Shown piece after piece: positions 1-7,372 of a stretch of 13,022 nucleotides of DNA (position 1 is its first letter; every line of letters starts with the position of its first letter). Made by a program: the position numbers and the translations under genes. The DNA is from JBFHDX01 sp041584475 (lineage in GTDB: Bacteria; Pseudomonadota; Alphaproteobacteria; UBA8366; JADFVY01): NCBI GenBank assembly GCA_041584475.1, contig JBFHDX010000106.1, positions 1 to 13,022 on the forward strand, read 5' to 3'. The notes beneath the pieces were generated by a model. It searched no databases, was not told the origin of the DNA, and saw only the letters and a program-made list of their open reading frames with translations.

Positions 1-1381
1 CCAGGTTCTTCTGGAACGGCAGCACGATGCGCTCGAACAGCGGGCTGACCAGCAGGATCTCGAACTTCATTTCCTGCCCGGTCTTCTTGTTGGCAAGCTT
101 GCGCGTCTCCGCATTGATGTCCCAGCCCGCCTGGCGCAGGATATTCAGGGCCTCGCGCAGCTGTTCACGATTGTTGCCCGAGCCGTCCGTCGACGGCGGA
201 TTGTATTCGGCGGTGAACACTTCCGCCGGCAGTCTGCTTCGATGCTTGGCCAGAATCTGCCGCTCCTCGCCCTGCGGCAGGCCGCGCGCCGCGAGCTCCG
301 AGTTCTCGAAAAAGCTTCGGGTTCGCGTGTACTGGCCGAAGAACAGCGTCTTGTTCGACCATTCGAAATCGAACGCGTAGGCCAGGGCCCGGCGCACGAG
401 GCGGTTTTCGAACAGCGACCGGCGGGTGTTGAACACGAAGCCCTGCATGCCGGTCGACAGGCGGTGCGGCAGCTCCTCCTTGACCATCTGGCCGTCGGTC
501 ACCGCCGGGATGTTGTAGGTGGTCGCCCAGTGCCGCGAGGAGTTCTCCTCGCGGAAGTCGATCGAGCCGCTCTTGAACGCCTCGATGGCGACCGTCGCAT
601 CGCGGTAGTAGTCGTAGCGGATGCGGTCGAAGTTGAAGAAGCCGCGGCGCTGCGGGAGGTTGGCGCCCCAGTAGTCGGGGTCGCGCACATAGGTGATCGA
701 GCGCCCGGGCTCGTGCGTCTCGATCCGATACGGCCCGCTGCCGAGCGGCGGATTGAGTGTCGTGGCGTCGAATTCGCGGCCCTCCCAGTAGTGTTTCGGC
801 AACACGGTGAGCTGGCCGATGATCAGCGGCAGTTCGCGGTTCTCGCCGCGCTCGAAGTCGAACCGGACGGTGCGCGGCCCGGTCTTCCTGACCTCGGATA
901 CGCTGCCGTAGTAGAAGCGGTAGAACGGATCGCCCTTCGAGCGCAGCGTGTTGAAGGTCCAGATAACGTCGTCGGCCGTCACCGGCTTGCCGTCGTGCCA
1001 GCGCGCCTGGGGCCGCAGCGTGAACGCCACCCACGACCGGTCCTCAGGCATCTCGATCGTCTCGCAGAGCAGGCAGTATTCGGAGAACGGCTCGTCGAGC
1101 GACTGCACGGTCAGCGTGTCGTAGATCAGGCCAAGCCCGGCCGCGGGCTCGCCCTTGATGATGAAGCCGTTGAAGGTGTCGAAGCTGCCGAGCGAACTAA
1201 GCCGCACCTCGCCGCCCTTCGGGGCGTTCGGCACGACGTAGTTGAAATGGCTGAATCCGGGCTGGTACTTCAGGTCGCCGTGCATGGCGATGCCGTGACC
1301 GCGATAGACCTGGGCGGGGGCGGGCGCCGCCAGGGTCGCGGAAATCAGGACGGCGGACGCGGCGGTGGCGAGACGGAACAT
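1..1381 (-). CDS. YejA-type periplasmic peptide-binding protein (ABC transporter, SBP family 5), 3' end cut by window edge
   Basis: Translating the minus strand from the ATG at 1381 gives 460 open codons to the window edge; family members have about 600 residues, so roughly the last quarter is missing. Residues 1-24 form a Sec signal peptide: charged start MFR, hydrophobic core, and an APAPAQ cleavage region. There is no lipobox cysteine, so I infer a soluble periplasmic protein rather than a lipoprotein. The body reads as SBP family 5, with WHDGKPVTADDVIWTF, then LGSGPYRIE, then the YejA-subfamily segment SFFENSELAARGLP. Such proteins deliver oligopeptides to an inner-membrane permease; E. 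coli YejA serves the YejABEF transporter that also imports microcin C. The permease genes would lie off the left edge and cannot be seen. AGAGG at 1390-1394, 8 nt before the ATG, supports the start. The family call is confident; the exact substrate is unknown. Confidence 0.9.
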   Translation of the reverse strand, partial: MFRLATAASAVLISATLAAPAPAQVYRGHGIAMHGDLKYQPGFSHFNYVVPNAPKGGEVRLSSLGSFDTFNGFIIKGEPAAGLGLIYDTLTVQSLDEPFSEYCLLCETIEMPEDRSWVAFTLRPQARWHDGKPVTADDVIWTFNTLRSKGDPFYRFYYGSVSEVRKTGPRTVRFDFERGENRELPLIIGQLTVLPKHYWEGREFDATTLNPPLGSGPYRIETHEPGRSITYVRDPDYWGANLPQRRGFFNFDRIRYDYYRDATVAIEAFKSGSIDFREENSSRHWATTYNIPAVTDGQMVKEELPHRLSTGMQGFVFNTRRSLFENRLVRRALAYAFDFEWSNKTLFFGQYTRTRSFFENSELAARGLPQGEERQILAKHRSRLPAEVFTAEYNPPSTDGSGNNREQLREALNILRQAGWDINAETRKLANKKTGQEMKFEILLVSPLFERIVLPFQKNL

Positions 1382-1407
1382 CGGTCGGACCTCTAATCTG
1401 CGCTTCG

Positions 1408-1429
1408 TTCGGGCGCGAGTGTACCCGAA
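1408..1429. repeat. Inverted repeat TTCGGG-N10-CCCGAA
   Basis: The arms TTCGGG (1408-1413) and CCCGAA (1424-1429) are perfect complements separated by 10 nt, centred about 37 bp upstream of the binding-protein start. The spacing suits a dimeric repressor or activator site; as RNA it would make only a 6-bp stem. No regulator gene is visible in the window, so the operator role is inference. Confidence 0.35.
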
Positions 1430-1507
1430 TTGCTTCCGATTGGCAGGGGCAATGCGACGCGTTCCGCGACACCGCCCTTGCCGCGACCTCGAATCGCGGC
1501 GCCCATG

Positions 1508-1515
1508 TTAACCAT
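1508..1515 (+). promoter_or_regulatory. CtrA-like half site TTAACCAT
   Basis: The 8-mer TTAACCAT is followed by a run of T. It lies about 60 bp upstream of the preferred start of the small plus-strand gene, the right zone for a promoter or activator site. It resembles the half-site recalled for the alphaproteobacterial cell-cycle regulator CtrA. The second half-site (TTAA after 7 nt) is absent, so this is a weak call. Confidence 0.2.
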
Positions 1516-1564
1516 TTTTTGGGGGCCGGGGGCTAGCATGGTCGCTCGATCCGAGAATCCGGCC

Positions 1565-1569
1565 GGAGG
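1565..1569 (+). promoter_or_regulatory. Strong Shine-Dalgarno GGAGG that decides the GTG start
   Basis: GGAGG lies 7 nt before the GTG at 1577 but 22 nt before the ATG at 1592, and downstream of the ATG at 1538. It therefore favours the GTG as the start of the small gene. Confidence 0.6.
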
Positions 1570-1576
1570 CGGATCC

Positions 1577-1828
1577 GTGGCAAACACCCGAATGCAGAAG
1601 AAGATTTGGATCGCGCATTACATCTATGCGTGCGAAGACGGCGGCGCGCGCACCTGCACGCGCAAGATCAAAGCGGTCGACTACGACACGGCGCTCGAAT
1701 TCGCCGCCGGCGATTCGCCGGCCGAGGAGTTCGTCGTCTCGGTCTATCCCGAATCCGAAGACCAGTTCCTCGGCCTGGTGCGCGGCTCGGCGCTGCGCAT
1801 GAGCGGCCGTCGCTCCGACGAGAGCTGA
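1577..1828 (+). CDS. Small conserved-looking protein of unknown function (83 aa)
   Basis: I do not recognise this family. The preferred start is the GTG at 1577, because GGAGG at 1565-1569 lies 7 nt upstream, which is near-ideal spacing. An in-frame ATG at 1592 (78 aa) and one at 1538 (96 aa) are alternatives with poorer ribosome sites. The protein is soluble-looking, with no signal peptide or membrane segment. It starts with a basic and aromatic stretch (QKKIWIAHYIYACEDGG), has two cysteines as CX7C (C19 and C27), then an acidic middle (DYDTALEF, PAEEFVVSVYPESEDQF) and a polar, arginine-containing tail. The alternating hydrophobic pattern suggests a small alpha/beta fold. Its stop is 7 bp from the convergent trpS stop. 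It diverges from the binding-protein gene and has no operon partner here. That it is a real gene rests on the ribosome site, unforced amino-acid composition and its fit in the gap; the function is unknown. Confidence 0.65.
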   Translation: MANTRMQKKIWIAHYIYACEDGGARTCTRKIKAVDYDTALEFAAGDSPAEEFVVSVYPESEDQFLGLVRGSALRMSGRRSDES

Positions 1829-1835
1829 GCGCCGT

Positions 1836-2852
1836 TCAGCCGCCCGCTGGCGGCAGCGGGTGCACGAAGCCGACGATATCCATCACCTCGTCCAGTATCG
1901 GGCGGCTGATCGCCCGCGCCCGCTCGGCGCCGTCGTGCAGGATGGCGTCGATGTGGTGCGGCTCGGCAACGAGGCGCTTCATATCCTTGCCGATCGGCCC
2001 GAGGACGGCGACACAGAGCTCGCTCAGCTGCTCCTTGAAGGCCGAGAACTGGGCGCCGCCGACGTCGCGGATCGCGTCCTCGACCGAGCGGTCCGAGAGC
2101 GCCGCGTAGATGCCCACGAGGTTACGCGCCTCGGGCCGGCCCTCGAGCCCCGCCACTTCCGACGGCAGCGGTTCGGGATCGGTCTTCGCCTTGCGGACCT
2201 TGCGCGCGATCTCGTCGGGCCCGTCGGTCAGGTTGATGCGACTGTACTCCGAGGGATCCGATTTCGACATCTTGGCCGAGCCGTCGCGCAACGACATGAC
2301 GCGGGTCGCCGCCCCGGTGATGATCGGCTCGGTGATCGGAAAGAAGTCGACGCCGTAGTCGCTGTTGAACTTCTGCGCGATGTCGCGGCACAGCTCCAGA
2401 TGCTGCTTCTGGTCCTCGCCGACCGGCACGTGCGTGCCCTTGTAGGCGAGGATGTCCGCCGCCATCAGGTTGGGATAGGCGTACAGGCCTACCGAAGCGT
2501 TCTCGCGGTGCTTGCCCGCTTTTTCCTTGAACTGGGTCATGCGGTTGAGCCAGCCGAGCCGGGCGACGCAGTTGAAGATCCAGGCCAGCTGCGCGTGGTC
2601 GGGGTTCTGGCTCTGGTTGAAGACGATGTTCTTCTGCGGGTCGATGCCGGATGCGATCAGCCCCGCCGTCACCTCGCGCGTCGACGAGCGCAGCTCTGCG
2701 GGGTCCTGCCACACGGTGATCGCGTGCAGATCGACCATGCAGTAGATCGACTCGTATTCGTGCTGCAGGCGGACCCAGTTGCGGATCGCACCCAGATAGT
2801 TGCCGAGGTGAAGGTTTCCGGTGGGCTGGATGCCCGAGAAGATCCGGTTCAT
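1836..2852 (-). CDS. trpS: Tryptophanyl-tRNA synthetase
   Basis: A class I aminoacyl-tRNA synthetase that activates tryptophan with ATP and loads it on tRNA-Trp in the cytoplasm. The 338-residue length is normal for bacterial TrpS. Both signature motifs are present: the HIGH-type motif as HLGN (residues 15-18, in PTGNLHLGNYLG) and KMSKS (residues 194-198). The segment SVGLYAYPNLMAADILAY is typical of the Rossmann-fold core. I chose the ATG at 2852 because family members start MNRIFSGIQPTG. An in-frame TTG at 2864 would add MAWP. AAGGA (2865-2869) is 12 nt before the chosen ATG, which is rather far. It is the last gene of the mutS-to-trpS series, 94 bp after murJ, and meets the small plus-strand gene tail to tail. 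No sign of damage or transfer. Confidence 0.97.
   Translation of the reverse strand: MNRIFSGIQPTGNLHLGNYLGAIRNWVRLQHEYESIYCMVDLHAITVWQDPAELRSSTREVTAGLIASGIDPQKNIVFNQSQNPDHAQLAWIFNCVARLGWLNRMTQFKEKAGKHRENASVGLYAYPNLMAADILAYKGTHVPVGEDQKQHLELCRDIAQKFNSDYGVDFFPITEPIITGAATRVMSLRDGSAKMSKSDPSEYSRINLTDGPDEIARKVRKAKTDPEPLPSEVAGLEGRPEARNLVGIYAALSDRSVEDAIRDVGGAQFSAFKEQLSELCVAVLGPIGKDMKRLVAEPHHIDAILHDGAERARAISRPILDEVMDIVGFVHPLPPAGG
1843..1860. terminator. GC-rich hairpin at the convergent gene ends, possible shared terminator
   Basis: CCCGCTG (1843-1849) and CAGCGGG (1854-1860) are perfect complements around a 4-nt loop. The hairpin begins 14 nt after the stop of the small plus-strand gene and lies within the last codons of trpS, where it also encodes the PPAGG tail. 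There is no T-run on either strand, so it is not a classical intrinsic terminator. It could slow or end transcription, or be a coding coincidence in GC-rich DNA. Confidence 0.3.
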
Positions 2853-2897
2853 GGGCCATGCCAATCCTTGGTATCGGGACTCCGTGAACGAAGGGCG

Positions 2898-2914
2898 CGG
2901 CCGGGGTCCGGCCG
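2898..2914 (-). repeat. Perfect 7-bp hairpin in the murJ-trpS gap
   Basis: CGGCCGG (2898-2904) and CCGGCCG (2908-2914) are complementary around a 3-nt loop. The hairpin lies in the 94-bp spacer after the murJ stop and about 45 nt before the trpS start. No T-run follows on the minus strand, so it is not a clear terminator. It might protect the murJ message or damp transcription into trpS. GC-rich hairpins also arise by chance in such DNA. Confidence 0.35.
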
Positions 2915-2946
2915 AGGCGGGTTTATCGCCGCTCGGGGGCGCCGGG

Positions 2947-4509
2947 TCAAGCCGCCGGCGCGGTGCCCCGGCGGCGCAGCGCGGCGAGGTCGGCCGGCCG
3001 CATCGCGCCGCTGATCAGCGCCAGCCCGCCATAGATCACCGCGCCGGCAGCGACGATGAGCGCGAGCGCCGCGGCCCGCTGCCACAGCGGCCCGGCGAGC
3101 GGCCCGGCGAGCAGCGCTGCGAGCCACCACACCGCCCCGGCCATCGCCCCGGCGCACAGCACGATCAGCGGGACCCGGCGCCGCAGCCTGGCGTCGAAGC
3201 GAAGCTGGCCGCGCCGCGCGAGCACGAGGCCGAGCATGCCGGCGCTGAACCAGTAGGCGAGCGAGGTGGCGAGGGCGATGCCGGCGTGCAGGATGACCTG
3301 CATCAGCGCCACCGCCAGCACGATGTTGAGCGCGACCGCTGCGACCGTGATCTTGAACGGCGTCATCGTGTCCTGGCGGGCGAAGAAACCGGGCTGGAAC
3401 GCCTTGATCAGCACCGCCGCCGGCAGGCCGACGGCGAAGGCGACGAGGGCCGCGGTGATCGCCCGCGCCTCGGCCGCGTCGGTCGCGCCGTGCCGGTACA
3501 TGACGTCGATGATCGGCCCGCCGACGGCAATGAAGGCGGCGGCCGCCGGCACGGTCAGGAACAGCGCGAACTCGATCGCGCGGTTCTGGTTGTAGGCCGC
3601 GGCCGCTTCGTCGCCGGCGCGCAGCTGGCGGCTCATCGCCGGCAGCAGCGCCACGCCGACCGAGACGCCGACGACGCCGAGCGGGAACTGGTTGATGCGG
3701 TCCGCGAGATAGAGGTAGGTCAGCGAGCCCTCGGGCAGCAGCGTCGCGAGGAACTGGTCGATCAGCAGGTTGATGTGGACGACGCTAGCGCCGACGACGC
3801 CCGGCAGCATCAGCGTGAACAGGCGCCGCACGCCGGGTGTCAGGCGCGGGCGCGGCAGGCGCGGCAGGATGCCCATGCGGCGACAGACCAGCGCCAGCCA
3901 CAGGAACTGCCCGACCCCGGCGAGGGCGACGCCCCACGCCAGGGCGTGGCCGGGCAGCGCGAGCACGTCGTATTTCACCAGCAAGAGCGCCGCGATCAGG
4001 ATCACGTTGAGCAGGATCGGCGCCGCCGCCGCCGCCGCGAACCGCCCCAGCGAGTTCAGCATGCCGCTGAGCATCGCCGTCAGCACCATGAACATGAGAT
4101 AGGGGAAGGTGATCCGCGTCAGGTTCACGGTCAGGTCGAACTTCTCCGGCTGGTCGAGCCAGCCCCAGGCCAGCGCGGCCATCAGCCACGGCATCGCCGC
4201 CAGTGCCAGTAGCGTGAACACGAGCATCCAGTTCGCCATGACCGAGGCGACCTCGCCCGCGAAACGCCGCGCCGCGTCGGCGCCCTCGCTCTCGTGCCGC
4301 CCGGCGTAGAGCGGCACGAAGGCGGCGTTGAACGCGCCTTCGGCGAACATGCGGCGAAAGAAGTTGGGGAACTTGAAGGCGAAGATGAAGGCGTCGGCGA
4401 CCAGCCCGGGACCGATCACGTTCGCGATCAGCACCTCGCGGACGAAGCCGAGCGCCCGGCTTATCAGCGTGAACGAGCCGACGGTGGCGATGGAGCGGAG
4501 CAGCGCCAT
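2947..4509 (-). CDS. murJ: Lipid II flippase MurJ (MviN)
   Basis: A polytopic inner-membrane protein of the MOP exporter superfamily that flips lipid II outward for peptidoglycan synthesis. At 520 residues, with many hydrophobic helices along its length, it fits the usual 14-helix MurJ. The N-terminus MALLRSIATVGSFTLISRALGF aligns without gaps to E. coli MurJ, so functionally important residues R18, R24, D39 and R52 fall at the same numbers. The later motif ADRINQFPLGVVGV carries R271, equivalent to R270 of E. coli. The family signature FAEGAFNAAFVPL follows the first two helices. Oddities are a run of six alanines (158-163) coded by a trinucleotide repeat and a duplicated LAGP near the C-terminus. 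The gene starts 48 bp after glnD; no strong ribosome site is visible. A six-T run (minus strand, 4540-4545) lies in that gap without a clear stem before it. Confidence 0.97.
   Translation of the reverse strand: MALLRSIATVGSFTLISRALGFVREVLIANVIGPGLVADAFIFAFKFPNFFRRMFAEGAFNAAFVPLYAGRHESEGADAARRFAGEVASVMANWMLVFTLLALAAMPWLMAALAWGWLDQPEKFDLTVNLTRITFPYLMFMVLTAMLSGMLNSLGRFAAAAAAPILLNVILIAALLLVKYDVLALPGHALAWGVALAGVGQFLWLALVCRRMGILPRLPRPRLTPGVRRLFTLMLPGVVGASVVHINLLIDQFLATLLPEGSLTYLYLADRINQFPLGVVGVSVGVALLPAMSRQLRAGDEAAAAYNQNRAIEFALFLTVPAAAAFIAVGGPIIDVMYRHGATDAAEARAITAALVAFAVGLPAAVLIKAFQPGFFARQDTMTPFKITVAAVALNIVLAVALMQVILHAGIALATSLAYWFSAGMLGLVLARRGQLRFDARLRRRVPLIVLCAGAMAGAVWWLAALLAGPLAGPLWQRAAALALIVAAGAVIYGGLALISGAMRPADLAALRRRGTAPAA
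3087..3110. repeat. Tandem 12-bp duplication inside murJ
   Basis: Two perfect adjacent copies of GCGGCCCGGCGA (3087-3098 and 3099-3110). On the minus strand they encode a doubled LAGP in a hydrophobic C-terminal segment of MurJ. The frame is kept, so the duplication should be harmless. Confidence 0.7.
4021..4038. repeat. Trinucleotide repeat (CGC)6 inside murJ
   Basis: Six perfect CGC units, read on the minus strand as six GCG codons for alanines 158-163 of MurJ, just before PILLN. Unit gain or loss would alter the number of alanines but not the frame. Confidence 0.8.
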
Positions 4510-4557
4510 GCGGCGAGGAATAGCCGATCCGCGCGGCGGAAAAAAGGCGATTCGGCG

Positions 4558-7326
4558 CTATTCCGCGGCTTGCGGCGCGCCGACCGTTTCGGGCGGCCGG
4601 TTCGCCCTGTCGAGAATCGGGATCAGCCGTTCGCGGATCTGCCCGAGCTTGCCGTGGTGTTCCACCTTCATGCCGAAGACGTCGCGCACGTAGAACACGT
4701 CGACGACGCGCTCGCCGTAGGTCGAGATTTTGGCGTTGGCGATCTGCAGGCCGAGGTCGCTGAGCGCGAAGGTGAGGTCGTAGAGCAAGCCGGGCCGGTC
4801 GCGCCCGTTGACTTCGATCACGGTATAGGTGCGGCTGGCGTTGTTGTCGATCAGCACGCGCGGCGGCACCGTGAAGATGCGCGTCCGCCGCGGCAGCGCC
4901 GGCGCGGCGTCCAGCTCCGCCGCCGGCCGCAGCTTGCCGGCGAGCGACTGTTCGATGCGGGCGGCGAGCCGGGCCAGCCGGTCCGGCCGGTCGAACGCCC
5001 CGCCCTCGGCGTCCTGCACCCAGAACACGTCGAGCGCCATGCCGTCGGTAAAGGTATGGATGCGCGCGTTCACGATCGAGGCACCGCTGACGGCGAGCCC
5101 GCCGGCGATGCGGCTGAACAGGCCCGGATGATCGGCCGTATAGACGGTGACCTCGGTGACCGCGTGGTAGCTGTCGACGCGCGTGTCGACGGTCAGCGAC
5201 CGGCCGGCCTCGTCCGCTTCGCGTACCAGCCGCGCGTGGCGCCGCAGCGTATCGGCATCGAAGGCGAGCCAGTACCGCGGGTTGCCGCGGACGAGATGCG
5301 CCTCGACGAGCGCCGCCGGCCAGTCGGCCAGCGCCTCGCGCAGCGCTTCCTTCGCCCGCGCCGCGCGCGCCTCGCGCACGTCCGGCGCCGACGTGCCGGC
5401 GATGCGTTCCTCGGTCAGGTGGTAGATCTCGCGCAGCAGCGAGGCCTTCCAGCCGTTCCAGACCTGCGGGCCGACGGCGCGGATGTCGGCGACGGTCAGG
5501 CACAGGAGCAGGCGCAGCCGCTCGGGCGACTGCACCAACTCGGCGAAATCGACGATCGTCTTCGGGTCGTTCAGGTCGCGCTTGAAGGCGGTGCGGCTCA
5601 TCGCCAGGTGGTGCTCGACGAGCCAGGCGACGGTCTCGGTCTGCTCGTTCGTCAGGCCGAGCCGCGGGCACAGCTGGCGCGCGATGCGGGCCCCGAGAAT
5701 CGAGTGATCGCCGCCGCGTCCCTTGGCGATGTCGTGCAGCAGGACGGCGACGTAGAGGACCTCGCGCGACAGCACCTGCTTGATGATGCCGCTGGCCAGC
5801 GGCAGCTCGTCGACGAGCAGGCCCTGCTCGATGCGATGCAGGATGCCGATCGCGAAGATCGTGTGCTCGTCGGTCGTGTAGACGTGGTACATGTCGTACT
5901 GCATCTGCGCGACGACACGCCCGAAATCGGGGATGAACCTGCCGAACACGCCGGCCTCGTTCATCCGCCGCAGCGTCAGTTCCGCGTCCTTCCGCGATGT
6001 CAGGATCTCCAGGAAGATGCGGTTCGCTGCCGGATCCGCGCGCAACGCCTTGTCGATGCGCTTGAGGTTGCGCGTTACCTGGTACAGCGCATCGGGATGG
6101 ATATCGAGCTCGTGGCGCTGGGCGACGGCGAACAGCCGCAACAGGTCGAGCGGGTGCTCCTTGAAGTGGCCGCGCGGCACGGCCAGCCGGTCGCCTTCGA
6201 GCGGCAAGCCCTCGACCTCCCTGCTGAACACCGCGAAGCCCGGGATGCGCAACCGTCGGCGGCGCTGGTGCCGCGCCTCGAGGGCGGCGCAGTAGATGCG
6301 CGTCAGGTCGCCGACGTCCTTGGCGACGAGGAAGTAGTGCTTCATGAAACGCTCGACGCCCTTGGTGCCCGAGCGCGCGCTGTAGCCCATGCGCCGCGCG
6401 AGCTCCGGCTGCACGTCGAAGGTGAGCCGCTCCTCGGGGCGGCCGGTCAGATAATGCAGGTGGAAGCGCACCGACCACAGGAAATCGTGCGCCTTCTGGA
6501 ACAGGTTGGCCTCCGACCGGCTGATCATGCCGCGTTCGACGAGCTGCGACACCTCGTTGACCTGATAGAGGTACTTGCCGATCCAGTACAGCGTCTGGAG
6601 GTCGCGCAGGCCGCCCTTGCCGTCCTTGATGTTGGGTTCGAGCACATAGCGCGAATCGCCCATGCGCTGGTGCCGGTCGTCGCGCTCCTTGAGCTTCGCC
6701 TCGACGAATTCGGGGCCGCTGCCGGCAACCACCTCGCGCAGGAAGCGGCGCCGCAGGTCGGGGAAAAGGTCCTTGCTGCCCCAGACGAATCGCGCCTCGA
6801 GCATCGCCGTGCGGATCGTCATGTCGGCCTGCAACTGGCGGATGCAGTCGGCGATCGAGCGCGTCGCGTGGCCGACCTTGAGGCCGAGATCCCACAGCAG
6901 GTAGAGGATGTGCTCGATGACCTGCTCGCTGTACGCCGTGCGCTTGTAAGGGAGCAGGAACAGGAGGTCGATGTCGGAGGCCGGTGCCAGCTCGCCGCGC
7001 CCGTAGCCGCCGACGGCGACGATGGCCAGATGCTCGCCCGCGGTCGGATTGGCGACCGGGTACAGGCGCGAGACCGCGATATCGTGCATGACGCGAATCA
7101 GCTGATCGGTCAGGAAGCACAGTCCGGCCGCCGCCGCCGGTCCCCTGTGGTCGGCTTCGAAGCGCGTACGCACCGTCGCCCGGCCGCGCTCCAGCGCGTC
7201 GCGGTAGACGGCCAGCAGGCGGGCCTGCCGGTCGGCATCGCCCGACGCCGCTTCGACGGCCTCGCGCGCCGCCTCCATGACCGCGGCACGGTCGATGATC
7301 TCTCGACGGTTCTTCAGCCTCGCCAT
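4558..7326 (-). CDS. glnD: Bifunctional PII uridylyltransferase / uridylyl-removing enzyme
   Basis: The cell's glutamine sensor: it uridylylates PII proteins (GlnB/GlnK) when glutamine is low and removes UMP when glutamine is high, so setting nitrogen assimilation. All four domains are visible in 922 residues, close to the usual 890-940. The nucleotidyltransferase motif GGYGRGELAPASDID (106-120) has catalytic D118 and D120. The HD hydrolase motif is HDIAKGRGGDHS with H531 and D532. The two glutamine-binding ACT domains are centred on ADHPGLFSRI (D732) and RDRPGLLYDL (D843). Every key residue is present, so both activities are expected. The ATG at 7326 is 46 bp after the HEPN gene; no clear ribosome site precedes it, so translation may depend partly on upstream genes. 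murJ follows 48 bp downstream. No PII or glutamine synthetase gene is in view. Confidence 0.98.
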   Translation of the reverse strand: MARLKNRREIIDRAAVMEAAREAVEAASGDADRQARLLAVYRDALERGRATVRTRFEADHRGPAAAAGLCFLTDQLIRVMHDIAVSRLYPVANPTAGEHLAIVAVGGYGRGELAPASDIDLLFLLPYKRTAYSEQVIEHILYLLWDLGLKVGHATRSIADCIRQLQADMTIRTAMLEARFVWGSKDLFPDLRRRFLREVVAGSGPEFVEAKLKERDDRHQRMGDSRYVLEPNIKDGKGGLRDLQTLYWIGKYLYQVNEVSQLVERGMISRSEANLFQKAHDFLWSVRFHLHYLTGRPEERLTFDVQPELARRMGYSARSGTKGVERFMKHYFLVAKDVGDLTRIYCAALEARHQRRRRLRIPGFAVFSREVEGLPLEGDRLAVPRGHFKEHPLDLLRLFAVAQRHELDIHPDALYQVTRNLKRIDKALRADPAANRIFLEILTSRKDAELTLRRMNEAGVFGRFIPDFGRVVAQMQYDMYHVYTTDEHTIFAIGILHRIEQGLLVDELPLASGIIKQVLSREVLYVAVLLHDIAKGRGGDHSILGARIARQLCPRLGLTNEQTETVAWLVEHHLAMSRTAFKRDLNDPKTIVDFAELVQSPERLRLLLCLTVADIRAVGPQVWNGWKASLLREIYHLTEERIAGTSAPDVREARAARAKEALREALADWPAALVEAHLVRGNPRYWLAFDADTLRRHARLVREADEAGRSLTVDTRVDSYHAVTEVTVYTADHPGLFSRIAGGLAVSGASIVNARIHTFTDGMALDVFWVQDAEGGAFDRPDRLARLAARIEQSLAGKLRPAAELDAAPALPRRTRIFTVPPRVLIDNNASRTYTVIEVNGRDRPGLLYDLTFALSDLGLQIANAKISTYGERVVDVFYVRDVFGMKVEHHGKLGQIRERLIPILDRANRPPETVGAPQAAE

Positions 7327-7372
7327 GGCACAGAAATGCGCGCCGCGGCCTCAAAAAGCAAGCAATGCGTCG

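Larger units (their letters stand above)
1382..1576. other. Divergent intergenic region between the binding-protein gene and the small plus-strand gene
   Basis: About 195 bp that must hold promoters for both outward genes. An inverted repeat lies near the binding-protein side, and a short AT-rich patch (1507-1520) stands out from GC-rich surroundings on the small-gene side. On the minus strand TACACT is a fair -10 match, but no good -35 sits at the right distance. No convincing sigma-70 pair could be fixed by eye. Confidence 0.5.

Noticed and set aside
165..1396. Long open frames on both strands over the peptide-binding protein gene
   Set aside because: The frame from ATG 1381 gives a signal peptide and clear SBP family 5 motifs; the others give low-complexity arginine-rich proteins.
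2821..4212. 463-codon plus-strand open frame opposite murJ
   Set aside because: Rich in E, R, Q and H with no domain; it is the complement of hydrophobic MurJ codons.
4540..4545. Six-T run (minus strand) after glnD as an intrinsic terminator
   Set aside because: No stable stem lies directly before the T-run, so it does not make a convincing terminator.
3785..7354. 1189-codon open frame on the minus strand across glnD and murJ
   Set aside because: It is an alternative frame of two certain genes. The translation is arginine, alanine and proline rich with no motifs, as expected from GC-rich DNA that lacks stop codons.
7327..7372. T-rich stretch between the HEPN gene and glnD as a terminator
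   Set aside because: A five-T run is present on the minus strand but no GC stem precedes it.
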